A DNA stretch of 52,725 nucleotides, taken from the NCBI RefSeq assembly GCF_001273835.1, contig NZ_JHEI01000145.1, positions 38,473 to 91,197 on the forward strand, written 5' to 3'. Both the position numbers and the translations under genes were made by a program. This document shows, piece after piece, positions 16,690-26,339 of this stretch. Every line of letters begins with the position of its first letter. Position 1 is the stretch's first letter. Below the pieces are notes generated by a model. The model was not told the DNA's origin. It saw only the letters and a program-made list of their open reading frames with translations, and searched no databases. This DNA is from Leucobacter celer subsp. astrifaciens (GTDB taxonomy: Bacteria > Actinomycetota > Actinomycetes > Actinomycetales > Microbacteriaceae).

Positions 16690-17394
16690 GTGGACATCAT
16701 CAACGAATTCATCCTCCAGGCCGCAGCCTCTCCCTGGCTGCTCCTGGTCATGTTCGGAGTGGCCGTCGTCGACGGCTTCTTCCCACCGGTCCCGAGCGAG
16801 ACGGTCCTGGTGGCCGCCGCGGCCGTGGCGGGATCCACCGACGCCCTCCCCACCGTCGTACTGCTGTGCCTCGTCGCCGCGATCGGAGCGATGATCGGCG
16901 ACAACATCGCTTACGGGATCGGGCGCTCCGTCGGCACGACGCGCTTCGGCTGGATGCGCGGCGCCCGTTTCTCCGCCGCGTTCGCCCGCACGCGGAGCGC
17001 CCTCGAACGCCGCGGCGCCCCGCTCATCCTCGGCGCCCGCTACATCCCGGTCGGCCGCGTCGCCGTCAACATGGCCGCCGGAGCTCTGCGCTATCCCTGG
17101 CGGCGCTTCCTGCCCCTGAGCGCCCTCGGCGGCACGGCCTGGGCGGTGTACAGCGCCGCCCTCGGCATCCTGGCCGGCCACTGGCTGGAGGACCAGCCGC
17201 TGTTCAGCGCCGCGCTGGGTGTCGCTTTCGCGCTCGTGATCGGCCTCATCATCGATCGTGTCGCAGCGGCGAGACGGCGCCGCGCGGAGGCCGCTGCCCC
17301 GAGCCTCTCTCCGTCCGAGACCGCAGCAGAGTCGCCTCGGGGTCTTGCGCACGACCGGGGTGGGTGGCGTACACTCGAGGGCGTGAAGAACTGA
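16690..17394 (+). CDS. DedA family membrane protein
   Basis: 234-aa DedA/SNARE-associated protein of the inner membrane; members are thought to flip or carry lipids (undecaprenyl phosphate) and support envelope homeostasis. The motif FPPVPSETVLVAAA near residue 33 and the signature GARYIPVGRVAVNMAAG near 117 are family marks, followed by PWRRFLPLSALGGTAWAVY. The C-terminal 40 residues are hydrophilic. The GTG at 16690 follows TAGTCT (16678-16683) with a six-base gap, so it is probably leaderless. The last four codons (VKN and stop) overlap the start region of a promoter that drives the downstream ABC-F gene. Confidence 0.92.
   Translation: MDIINEFILQAAASPWLLLVMFGVAVVDGFFPPVPSETVLVAAAAVAGSTDALPTVVLLCLVAAIGAMIGDNIAYGIGRSVGTTRFGWMRGARFSAAFARTRSALERRGAPLILGARYIPVGRVAVNMAAGALRYPWRRFLPLSALGGTAWAVYSAALGILAGHWLEDQPLFSAALGVAFALVIGLIIDRVAAARRRRAEAAAPSLSPSETAAESPRGLAHDRGGWRTLEGVKN
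17370..17375 (+). promoter_or_regulatory. -10 box for the ABC-F leader transcript
   Basis: TACACT, a good actinobacterial -10 box, inside the last codons of the DedA gene. A TTGCGC at 17345-17350 would be a -35 element at 19-base spacing. Transcription from here would begin near 17382. Confidence 0.45.
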
Positions 17395-17636
17395 CGCAGC
17401 CCCCATTCCCGCCCCGCCGCTCGGCCGGGCACCGCCGTAACGGCGTCGGGAAGCTGCGTATCCGGCCCGAGAGGCCCGCGCGATCTCGCGCAGCTCGAGA
17501 AGCACCTTCGCACTCGCCATCGCTGCGCCGATCACGCGAAGGCGAGCCCCATTCGAGGAGACGCCCGCTCCGACGGCAGTGACGCACCCCGGCCGACCCC
17601 GGCGGAACACCTTCGACGTTCCGAAAGGCGGCTCGC
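17376..17636 (+). other. About 250-nt leader upstream of the ABC-F gene
   Basis: After the DedA stop at 17394 there is a 242-base gap. It has potential RNA hairpins (GCCG-TAA-CGGC; AGCTGCG pairing with CGCAGCT across about 26 bases; GGAAC with GTTCC just before the ribosome site AAAGGCGG). No ATG or GTG opens a short frame inside it until 17579. Antibiotic-resistance ABC-F genes are often controlled by attenuating leaders, so this is a reasonable candidate, but no leader peptide is evident. Confidence 0.35.
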
Positions 17637-19576
<1,940 letters not shown>

Positions 19577-19585
19577 GCCGCGGCA

Positions 19586-19625
19586 CCGCTGCTCCGAGTT
19601 CGACGCAACGAACTCGGAGCAGCGG
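19586..19625. terminator. Perfect 17-bp stem-loop after the ABC-F gene
   Basis: Arms 19586-19602 and 19609-19625 are perfect reverse complements with the six-base loop ACGCAA. It starts ten bases after the ABC-F stop, in the right place for a terminator, without a T run. Confidence 0.7.
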
Positions 19626-19671
19626 ATCGGCGAGGTGGGAAGAGGTCTTCTCCCTCACGCGCGAACCTTGC

Positions 19672-19677
19672 TAGCGT
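19672..19677 (+). promoter_or_regulatory. -10 box of the VIT-family gene
   Basis: TAGCGT, 58 bases before the ATG at 19736, leaving a leader of about 50 nt with a GAAGG ribosome site. Confidence 0.4.
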
Positions 19678-19735
19678 GGCAGCTCGTGCGAGTCGCGGCG
19701 ATCCCGCGCGCACTCCGAGCAACACGAAGGCGACC

Positions 19736-20458
19736 ATGAACGACATCGACATCTCCAAGCCCCACGAGTACGATCACCGCCACGCCGACGTCTCGTCGGG
19801 TTGGCTGCGCGCGAGCGTCTTCGGCGCGATGGACGGCCTGGTCTCGAACGTCGGTCTCATCGCGGGCATCGCGGCCGCCGGCGCCTCCGCCGGGATCGTG
19901 GCCATCACCGGCGTCTCCGGCCTCATCGCCGGCGCGATCTCGATGGCGCTCGGCGAGTTCACCTCCGTGCGCACGGCGAACGAGCAGCTCGACAAGGAGG
20001 TGCGCACCGAGCAGGAGGCGCACCTCCGCAACCCCGAGGGCGAGCAGGCCGAGCTGGCGGCGCTCTTCGAGCGCCTGGGCATGGAGCAGGACGTCGCCGA
20101 CGTCGCCGCGGGCCAGGTGCACGCGAACAGCGATCAGGCGGTTCGCGTGCACCTGTCGCACGAGCTGGGGCTGAGCCCCGAGGAGAAGCCCTCGCCCTGG
20201 GTCGCGGCGATCTCGTCGTTCCTCTCCTTCGCAGTCGGCGCCGTGATTCCGATCCTGCCCTTCCTCTTCGGCTTCGGCACCCTGTGGTGGGGGCTCGCCT
20301 TCGGCGGCGTCGGCCTGCTGCTCGCGGGCGGTCTCGCGGCCGGCATCACCCGCCGCAGTTGGCTCGCCGGGGCCGCGCGACAGCTCCTCTTCGGCGGCAT
20401 CGCGGTGGCCGCGACCTACACGATCGGCATGCTGCTGGGGGTGTCCTCGCTCGGGTAA
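19736..20458 (+). CDS. VIT1/CCC1 family Fe/Mn transporter
   Basis: 240-aa membrane protein of the vacuolar-iron-transporter (VIT1/CCC1) family, which exports Fe2+ or Mn2+ from the cytosol. Five helices are expected: the first two are seen at SVFGAMDGLVSNVGLIAGIAAAG and VAITGVSGLIAGAISMALGEF (with the typical GxxS/MALGE metal path), then a soluble Glu-rich segment (residues 75-145: EQLDKEVRTEQEAHL) like the metal-binding domain of VIT proteins, then three helices to the end. The ATG at 19736 has GAAGG seven bases upstream; the longer frame would add 20 unrelated residues. It stands alone between two terminator-like regions. Confidence 0.9.
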   Translation: MNDIDISKPHEYDHRHADVSSGWLRASVFGAMDGLVSNVGLIAGIAAAGASAGIVAITGVSGLIAGAISMALGEFTSVRTANEQLDKEVRTEQEAHLRNPEGEQAELAALFERLGMEQDVADVAAGQVHANSDQAVRVHLSHELGLSPEEKPSPWVAAISSFLSFAVGAVIPILPFLFGFGTLWWGLAFGGVGLLLAGGLAAGITRRSWLAGAARQLLFGGIAVAATYTIGMLLGVSSLG

Positions 20459-20512
20459 CGGCGCTCCGATCCCGGCCGCGCGCCCAAAGCTCCACCGAAT
20501 ATGCTTGGGTGC

Positions 20513-20851
20513 ATGGTGTCGGAGGAGTTCGCCGAGCAGGTGCTCGCCGTCGTGGCGCGCATCCCCGCAGGACGGGTGATGACCTACGGCGACGTCGGCA
20601 TCGCCATCGGCTCCGAGGCTCCCCGCGGGGTCGGTCGTGTCATGGCGCTCTACGGCCACGCGGTGCCGTGGTGGCGCGTGGTGCCCGCGAGCGGGCTGCC
20701 GCCCCAGGGGCACGCGCGCCTCGCCCTCCCCCACTACCGCGAGGAGGGCACGCCGCTGCGCCACGTGGCCGCGCCGGACGACTACCGCATCGCGCTCTCC
20801 GCGGCGCGGCTCCCCTATACGCACGAGATCTACTCGGAGATAGCACTGTGA
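20513..20851 (+). CDS. Alkyltransferase-like protein (MGMT family, no catalytic Cys)
   Basis: 112-aa protein of the DNA-binding MGMT domain (ATL/eAtl group). The HTH region IPAGRVMTYGDVGIAIG and the arginine-finger helix GVGRVMALYGHAVPWWRVVPASG are present, but the PCHR active site of methylguanine methyltransferase is PWWR: the methyl-accepting Cys is replaced by Trp. ATL proteins bind O6-alkylguanine and flag it for nucleotide excision repair. The ATG at 20513 follows TATGCT (20500-20505) with a seven-base gap, so an earlier in-frame ATG at 20501, which overlaps that box, is unlikely. Its stop overlaps the next GTG by 4 nt. Confidence 0.9.
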   Translation: MVSEEFAEQVLAVVARIPAGRVMTYGDVGIAIGSEAPRGVGRVMALYGHAVPWWRVVPASGLPPQGHARLALPHYREEGTPLRHVAAPDDYRIALSAARLPYTHEIYSEIAL

Positions 20852-21669
20852 ACGCACCCATCCTGCTCGGTTTCACCCGAGGCGTCGCTCCGAGCAGGTG
20901 GGCGGCGCGCTGGTCGCAGGCCGCGCCGGGTCACCCCCTCGAGCTCGTCCCCTTCACGCGCCCGTTCGGCCGTCCCGCCGACGCCGCGGAGGACATGCTG
21001 CTCGAGCGCGTCGCCCCCGGCGAGCGCCCCCTCGGCAGCGACCCCGCCGACGCGCAGCGCACCCATCACGCTCTGCGCCTCTACGAGGAGGCGGTCGCGC
21101 TGGTGGTGCCCGCCGAGCACGAGCTCGCCGAGCTCTCTGAGATCCCAGCCGCCGATCTCGCACTGATCCGGCTGCTCGACCACCCCCACCACGCCCCCGC
21201 GTGGCCGGCCGCAGCACCGTGGGACGATCCCGCCTGGATGCCGCGGGGGCTTCCCGCGGCGCTGGCGCTCGTCGCGACCGGGCTCGGCGGTGCGCTCGCG
21301 CCGCTGCCCCTCGCGCGGCACCTCACCGGCAAACGCGAGCACGCCGTGCTGCGCGTCGTTCCCGGCGACGAACCGCTCCCGGGCACCACGATCTGGGCGA
21401 GCTGGCGGCTCGAACGCGATGGCGCTGACGTGCAGCAGCTCGCGGGGATCCTGCGCGGACGCACCGCGCGCAGCTCGCGGCCCGCCGCGGCGAGCGCCGG
21501 CGGGGAGGCGAGCCGGGGATCGGGCAGCGGCAAGCCCGCTGCGGCAAAGGCCCCCGCCAAGAAGAAGCCGGCGCTCAAACCGAACTCCCGGGGCGCCCAG
21601 CTCGCCGCGGCCCGCGAGAAGGCCGAGCGCGAGAAGGCCGCCAGGCGCAAGGCGAAGAAGCGCCGCTGA
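20848..21669 (+). CDS. LysR-type ligand-binding domain protein without HTH, basic C-tail
   Basis: 273-aa protein. Residues 1-200 match the effector-binding fold of LysR regulators in style (MNAPILLGFTRGVAPSRWAARW at the start like a substrate-binding strand, VALVVPAEHELAELSEI in the middle), but there is no N-terminal winged helix. The last 70 residues are Lys/Ala/Arg-rich (KPAAAKAPAKKKPALKPNS, then EKAEREKAARRKAKKRR), resembling histone H1-like tails able to bind nucleic acid. The GTG start overlaps the ATL stop (GTGA), so the two proteins are made together. Function unknown; a damage- or ligand-sensing role with the ATL protein is inference. Confidence 0.8.
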   Translation: MNAPILLGFTRGVAPSRWAARWSQAAPGHPLELVPFTRPFGRPADAAEDMLLERVAPGERPLGSDPADAQRTHHALRLYEEAVALVVPAEHELAELSEIPAADLALIRLLDHPHHAPAWPAAAPWDDPAWMPRGLPAALALVATGLGGALAPLPLARHLTGKREHAVLRVVPGDEPLPGTTIWASWRLERDGADVQQLAGILRGRTARSSRPAAASAGGEASRGSGSGKPAAAKAPAKKKPALKPNSRGAQLAAAREKAEREKAARRKAKKRR

Positions 21670-21700
21670 GACCGGGGGCTCGTCCCCGTCCTCGGGCCTG

Positions 21701-21783
21701 GATGCTGCGACTCGGGAGCTCACGCAGGATGACGTGCTGCGCAGCCCCTCCGTCATCCTGCGCGAGGAACGAGTCGCAGGATC
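21701..21783. repeat. Long imperfect palindrome, dispersed repeat family
   Basis: Arms of about 33 bases (21701-21734 and 21751-21783) are near-perfect reverse complements; the inner 12 bases CGCAGGATGACG and CGTCATCCTGCG match exactly. It occupies the gap between two convergent genes and may act as a bidirectional terminator. Its core strings recur at 25071-25221, 26226-26282 and 46961-47106. Confidence 0.75.
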
Positions 21784-21800
21784 TCACTGTGAGCCCTGTT

Positions 21801-23000
21801 TCAGCGGTCAGCCGTGCCGGCCGTCTCCGCCGCTTCCGCCGCTCCCGCGAACGCGGCGACGCAGGCCCGGATCTGATCCTCGGAGTGCGCGGCCGAGAGC
21901 TGCACGCGGATCCGCGCCTCCCCCTTCGGGACGACCGGATAGCTGAAGGCCGTGACGAAGATCCCGCGACGCTGCATCTCGGCGGCTACCCGCTCGGTGA
22001 GGGCCGCGTCGCCGAACATGACCGGCACGATCGGGTGCTCGCCGGGCAGCAGTTCGAAGCCCTCGGACGTCATGAGTCCCCTGAACAGCTCGGCGTTGCG
22101 CCGCAGCTGATCCCGAGCGTCCCCGGCACCCTCGACGAGGTCGAGCGCGGCGAGCGTACCGGCCACGATCGCGGGGGCCAGGGTGTTCGAGAAGAGGTAC
22201 GGCCGTGCGCGCTGTCGCAGCAGCTCGACGATCTCGCGGCGACCCGAGACGTAGCCGCCCGATGCCCCGCCGAGCGCCTTGCCGAAGGTACCCGTGAAGA
22301 TGTCGACGCGATCCGCCACCCCGCACAGCTCCGGAGTGCCCCGCCCGCCCGCGCCGATGAAGCCGACCGCGTGGGAGTCGTCGACCAGCACCATCGCGTC
22401 GTAGCGATCGGCGAGGTCGCAGATCTCGGCGAGCGGAGCGATGTAGCCGTCCATGGAGAAGACGCCGTCGGTCACGATGACGCGGAACCGGGCGTCCGAC
22501 GCCTCGCGCAGCCGGCTCTCGAGCTCCGCGAGATCGCGGTTCGCATAGCGCAGCCGCCTCGCCTTGGACAGGCGGATGCCGTCGATCAGCGAGGCGTGGT
22601 TCAGCGCGTCGGAGATGATCGCGTCCTCCGCGCCGAAGAGGGTCTCGAAGACGCCTCCGTTGGCATCGAAGCAGGAGGAGAAGAGGATCGTCTCATCCGT
22701 GCCCAGGAGGGCCGAGAGGCGGCGTTCGAGCTCGAGATGCTGCTGCTGGGTGCCGCAGATGAAGCGCACGCTCGCCAGACCGTAGCCCCACTCGTCGAGC
22801 GCGTCGTGCGCCGCCCGCACGATCGCGGGGTGATCGGCGAGGCCGAGGTAGTTGTTCGCGCAGAAGTTCAGCACCGTGCCGCCGTCGACGGCGATCTCGG
22901 AGCCCTGGGCGCCGCGGATCCCGCGTTCCCGCTTCAGCAGACCGGCGGCTTCGATCCCCTGCAGCTCGGAGCGCAGGTGCTCCTTGAATCCTCCGTACAT
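21801..23000 (-). CDS. kbl: Glycine C-acetyltransferase (2-amino-3-ketobutyrate CoA ligase)
   Basis: 399-aa PLP enzyme of the alpha-oxoamine synthase family, cleaving 2-amino-3-ketobutyrate with CoA to glycine and acetyl-CoA, the second step of threonine catabolism. [23 protein letters not shown] and [18 protein letters not shown] are typical, and the PLP-binding Lys is in [14 protein letters not shown] near residue 240. Length equals the family norm. The frame is open into tdh; the ATG at 23000 (MYGGFKEHL) is the start and overlaps the tdh stop by one base (TGATG). Confidence 0.95.
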   Translation of the reverse strand: MYGGFKEHLRSELQGIEAAGLLKRERGIRGAQGSEIAVDGGTVLNFCANNYLGLADHPAIVRAAHDALDEWGYGLASVRFICGTQQQHLELERRLSALLGTDETILFSSCFDANGGVFETLFGAEDAIISDALNHASLIDGIRLSKARRLRYANRDLAELESRLREASDARFRVIVTDGVFSMDGYIAPLAEICDLADRYDAMVLVDDSHAVGFIGAGGRGTPELCGVADRVDIFTGTFGKALGGASGGYVSGRREIVELLRQRARPYLFSNTLAPAIVAGTLAALDLVEGAGDARDQLRRNAELFRGLMTSEGFELLPGEHPIVPVMFGDAALTERVAAEMQRRGIFVTAFSYPVVPKGEARIRVQLSAAHSEDQIRACVAAFAGAAEAAETAGTADR

Positions 23001-24043
23001 CACAGCGCCGTCCAGTCGAGGATGATCTTCCCGGTGTTCGCCGCCCGGGCCGCAGCGAACCCCGCCTCCCAGTCCCACGCCGGGATCGTGTCGGCGATCA
23101 CCGACGCGATCCGGCCGCGCAGCTGCGCACTCGTCTGCAGCATGGCCGCCATCGCATTCCAGGTCTCGAACATCTCGCGGCCGTAGATGCCCTTGAGCGT
23201 CAGCATGTGGGTGACGACCTTGCCCCAGTCGACCGCGAACGGCTCCGACGGCAGGCCCAGCATCGCGATCCGGCCTCCGTGGTTCATGTTCTCGAGCATC
23301 TCGGGCAGGGCTGCCGCTGCTCCGCTCATCTCGAAGCCGATGTCGAACCCCTCGCGCATGCCGAGCGTCTGCTGCGCGCGCCGGATCGGGTCGCGGGCCA
23401 CATCGACGGTGTCGTCGGCGCCCAGGGTCGCGGCGAGTTCGAGACGCGCCGGGCTCACGTCGGTGGCCACGATGTAGCGGGCGCCGACGTGACGCGCGAC
23501 GGCCACCGACATGAGGCCGATCGGACCGCAGCCGCTCACCAGCACGTCCTCGCCCACGAGCGGGAAGGCCAGCGCCGTGTGCACGGCGTTGCCGAGCGGG
23601 TCGAAGATGGCGCCGAGCTCGGGTTCGATCTCGCTCGAGTGCACCCAGACGTTGCCCGCGGGGATCGACAGCAACTCGGCGAAGGCGCCGTCGCGGTGCA
23701 GCCCGAGTCCGATGGTGCGGATGCACATCTGGCGCCGTCCGGCTCGGCAGTTGCGACAGGTGCCGCAGACGATGTGGCCCTCGCCGGAGACCCGGTCGCC
23801 GATCGCCACGTCGCAGACGGCGTCGCCGACCCGCACCACCTCCCCGTAGAATTCGTGCCCGGGCACCAACGGGGCCGCCACCGATCCGGCCGCCCAATCG
23901 TCCCACTGCAGGATGTGCAGATCCGTGCCGCAGATGCCCGTGCGCAGCACCCGCACGATCACCTCGTCGGGCCCGCAACTCGGGTCGGGCACCTCGGACA
24001 GCGTCAGCCCGGGGCCCGGTTCTGTTTTCACCAGTGCTCGCAT
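23000..24043 (-). CDS. tdh: L-threonine 3-dehydrogenase
   Basis: 347-aa zinc-dependent NAD+ dehydrogenase of the MDR family, oxidising threonine to 2-amino-3-ketobutyrate. Catalytic zinc ligands are Cys38 in GICGTDLH and His63-Glu64 in PGHEFYGE. Structural-zinc cysteines are in [15 protein letters not shown] near 94-108, and the Rossmann loop is [11 protein letters not shown] near 171. The context (directly before kbl, divergent from a LysR regulator) confirms threonine rather than another alcohol. The start at 24043 sits in an AT-rich divergent promoter region containing a T-N11-A dyad. Confidence 0.95.
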   Translation of the reverse strand: MRALVKTEPGPGLTLSEVPDPSCGPDEVIVRVLRTGICGTDLHILQWDDWAAGSVAAPLVPGHEFYGEVVRVGDAVCDVAIGDRVSGEGHIVCGTCRNCRAGRRQMCIRTIGLGLHRDGAFAELLSIPAGNVWVHSSEIEPELGAIFDPLGNAVHTALAFPLVGEDVLVSGCGPIGLMSVAVARHVGARYIVATDVSPARLELAATLGADDTVDVARDPIRRAQQTLGMREGFDIGFEMSGAAAALPEMLENMNHGGRIAMLGLPSEPFAVDWGKVVTHMLTLKGIYGREMFETWNAMAAMLQTSAQLRGRIASVIADTIPAWDWEAGFAAARAANTGKIILDWTAL

Positions 24044-24087
24044 AGTGCTATTCCGCCAGAGTCATGGTTTGAGAACAACCACCACTT

Positions 24088-24106
24088 TCTTCAGATTCGT
24101 TTAAGA
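24088..24106. promoter_or_regulatory. T-N11-A dyad, candidate LysR operator for tdh-kbl
   Basis: TCTT-N11-AAGA lies in the 85-bp gap between tdh and the lysR gene, the classical LysR-type binding geometry. It overlaps TAAGAT (24102-24107), a possible -10 box of the regulator gene. The region is notably AT-rich for this genome. Confidence 0.5.
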
Positions 24107-24128
24107 TTGAGCTAAAGAATGGAGGGTA

Positions 24129-25052
24129 ATGGAGCTGCATCAGCTGGAGGTGCTGCGCGAGCTGGGCACCCTCGGCAGCGTGACGGCCGTGGCCGAGACG
24201 CTGCACGTCACTCCCTCGGCCGTGTCGCAGCAGCTCTCGGCGCTGCAACGGGAATTCCGCGCCCCGCTGACCCGCCGCGCCGGGCGCACACTCGTGCTCA
24301 CCGATGCCGGGCGGGCTCTCGCGCGGGCCGGCGCAGACGTCATCGAGGCGATGGCCGCGGCGCGCGGCGCGGTCGAGGCGTTCGAGCACGCACCCACGGG
24401 AACGGTGCGGCTCAGCGGATTCCACAGCGCCTCGCAGGCGATCTTCGGCCTGCTGCTGGATGAACTCCGGGGGCTGGACGCTGCCCCCGAACTCCGGCTG
24501 TCGGACGAGGACGTGGCGCAGGAGGAGTTTCCGCACCTCACCGCCCACTACGATCTCGTGCTCGCGCACCGGCTCGAGCACAGCGCTCCCTGGCCCGACG
24601 CCGGCATCCAGGTGCTCCCGCTCGCCCAGGAGCCCCTCGACATCGCCCTGCCCGTCGGCCATCCGCTCGCCGAGCACGACCGGCTGTCGCCGCACGACGT
24701 GGCGGACGAGCCGTGGGTCACCAGCCGCGCCGGCTTCTCCCCCGACGACCTGCTCGGCGCCATCGCCGCGGTCGCGGATCGCCCGGTCGAGGTGGTGCAC
24801 CGCATCAACGACTACGGCTCGGTGGCGGCCGTCGTGGCAGCGGGGGACGCGATCGGCATGGTGCCGCGCTACACGGTCGGATCGGCGCACAGCGGACTCG
24901 TGCTCCGGCCGCTCGCGGGTATCAACGCCACCCGCGCCATCGACCTCCTCACCCGACCCGAGAGGATGCACCGGCGCTCCGTGCAGACGGTGGTGATGGC
25001 GCTCCGCACCGCGATGGCCCGCCTGGTGCGGGCCGCCGAGGAGCGGCGCTGA
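24129..25052 (+). CDS. LysR family transcriptional regulator
   Basis: 307-aa regulator. The N-terminal winged helix (residues 1-60) contains GSVTAVAETLHVTPSAVSQQLSALQ, and the effector-binding domain spans about 85-300. GGAGGG lies seven bases before the ATG at 24129. Divergence from tdh-kbl suggests it controls threonine catabolism in response to threonine or a product; this is inferred from position. The effector domain is somewhat diverged from well-studied members. Confidence 0.9.
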   Translation: MELHQLEVLRELGTLGSVTAVAETLHVTPSAVSQQLSALQREFRAPLTRRAGRTLVLTDAGRALARAGADVIEAMAAARGAVEAFEHAPTGTVRLSGFHSASQAIFGLLLDELRGLDAAPELRLSDEDVAQEEFPHLTAHYDLVLAHRLEHSAPWPDAGIQVLPLAQEPLDIALPVGHPLAEHDRLSPHDVADEPWVTSRAGFSPDDLLGAIAAVADRPVEVVHRINDYGSVAAVVAAGDAIGMVPRYTVGSAHSGLVLRPLAGINATRAIDLLTRPERMHRRSVQTVVMALRTAMARLVRAAEERR

Positions 25053-25070
25053 CGCCACTGATCGCGGGTG

Positions 25071-25221
25071 CTATCCGCGTTTCGCGGCGGCTCCCCGCAC
25101 CAGAGCGAGTCGCGGGATCCAGCACCCGTCATCCTGCGCGCGCGAAAGGCTCAGGCAGAACGCGCCAGCGCTATGCGCATTTCGCGGCGGCGCTACTGCG
25201 CCAGCGCGAGTCGCGGGATCC
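25071..25221. repeat. Direct-plus-inverted repeat block, dispersed repeat family
   Basis: Two direct copies of about 51 bases (25071-25121 and 25171-25221), roughly 80 percent alike, both ending GAGTCGCGGGATCCA. Between them lies GTCATCCTGCGC, the core of the palindromic family. The block fills the 219-bp gap between the convergent lysR and metallopeptidase genes; nothing else is seen there. Confidence 0.65.
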
Positions 25222-25271
25222 ACTCCGCCCGCTCCCACGACCACGCGCAGAGCGCCCCTACGGCTTCCCCG

Positions 25272-26165
25272 CTACAGCTCCGAGCCCGACACGTCGAAGG
25301 TGCCGCAGGCGGTGGGACCGTTGCGATACCCGGTCTGGAACCAGCGCATCCGCTGCTCGGAGGTGCCGTGGGTGAAGCGCTCGGGGTTCACGCCCACACC
25401 CGCCGACTCCATGATGTGGTCGTCGCCGACCGCGGCTGCGGCGCTCATGGCGTCGGCGATCTGCTGCTGCGTGATCGGCTTCAGAAACGGCACGCCGCTG
25501 TCATCGGTCACCGTCGATGCACTCTGCACCCATGCCCCGGCGAAGCAGTCGGCCTGCAACTCGAGCCGCACCGATCCCGAAGTCGGCCCGCTGTCGCGCC
25601 CGACCCCCTGCAGCGAGCCGATGAGGTTGGAGACGTGATGCCCCCATTCGTGGGCGAGCACGTACATCTGCGCCAGTGATCCGTTCGATGCCCCGTACTC
25701 GCCGCTCAGCGTGTCGAAGAACGAGACGTCGATGTAGATCTTCTCGTCGGCCGGGCAGTAGAACGGGCCGGTCGCGGCCGAGGCCGCTCCGCAGGCCGAC
25801 TCCGTCTGCCCCTCGAAGAGCACGACGTTCGCGGGGCCGCGGTAGTTGCCGACCTGGGTGGCCCAGTAGCGTTCGAGCGAGTCGCTCGCCGCCGCCATCC
25901 GGCATTCCACGTCGGTGTTCGCATCGGCCCCGGTCTCGCAGCCGGGCACCGCCCCGGCCTGCTCCTCCGAGACGACTCCCCCGCTGATCGCCTGCTCCAC
26001 CACCGGGGCGAAGGGCATCAGGTTGACGCCCAGCAGCTGGGAGCCCAGCATCAGCAGCAGTACGACGCCGATGCCGCCGCCGGCGATCACCCCGCCGCGG
26101 CGACCGCCGCCGCTCCGCTTCGACACCCGGCTCGTGTCGATCCGCACGTTGTCGTTGAAGGTCAT
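25272..26165 (-). CDS. Neutral zinc metallopeptidase (YpfJ type), membrane-anchored
   Basis: 297-aa putative zinc peptidase (Zn_peptidase family). A basic N-terminus is followed by a Gly-rich single membrane segment (about 24-48), placing the catalytic domain outside. The zinc site HEWGHH is at 172-177 and the third ligand region is LELQADCFAG near 201-210. Four Cys in the external part could form disulfides. The substrate is unknown. The ATG at 26165 follows TACCGT (26172-26177 on the minus strand) by six bases, so the mRNA is probably leaderless. Confidence 0.9.
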   Translation of the reverse strand: MTFNDNVRIDTSRVSKRSGGGRRGGVIAGGGIGVVLLLMLGSQLLGVNLMPFAPVVEQAISGGVVSEEQAGAVPGCETGADANTDVECRMAAASDSLERYWATQVGNYRGPANVVLFEGQTESACGAASAATGPFYCPADEKIYIDVSFFDTLSGEYGASNGSLAQMYVLAHEWGHHVSNLIGSLQGVGRDSGPTSGSVRLELQADCFAGAWVQSASTVTDDSGVPFLKPITQQQIADAMSAAAAVGDDHIMESAGVGVNPERFTHGTSEQRMRWFQTGYRNGPTACGTFDVSGSEL

Positions 26166-26225
26166 GGTCCAACGGTACCGCGGTGCGGCTCTTTCAGCCC
26201 CTCGTTCGAGCAGGACCCGACATCG

Positions 26226-26282
26226 CGAGATCCCGATTTCTGTCGCAGCGCATCACCCTGCGCGACAGGAAACGAGATCTCG
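26226..26282. repeat. Imperfect palindrome, 21-bp arms
   Basis: Arms 26226-26246 and 26262-26282 pair at 18 of 21 positions, enclosing CATCACCCTGCG, a degenerate version of the core of the dispersed family. It lies between the pip stop and the metallopeptidase start, both on the minus strand. Confidence 0.6.
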
Positions 26283-26339
26283 GCGCAACAGCGGCGCGAA
26301 AAGAGGGAAACGAGGAGAGCGGGCAGGTTGCGAGGGCCG

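Noticed and set aside
17383..17394. Three-codon leader peptide (GTG AAG AAC stop) after TACACT
   Set aside because: These codons are the in-frame end of the DedA gene, so they are explained without a leader peptide; kept only as a possible leaderless start of the leader RNA.
25071..25221. Att sites of an integrated element
   Set aside because: The direct repeats enclose only about 50 bases and no gene, and their cores recur in other gaps, so a dispersed repeat family explains them better.
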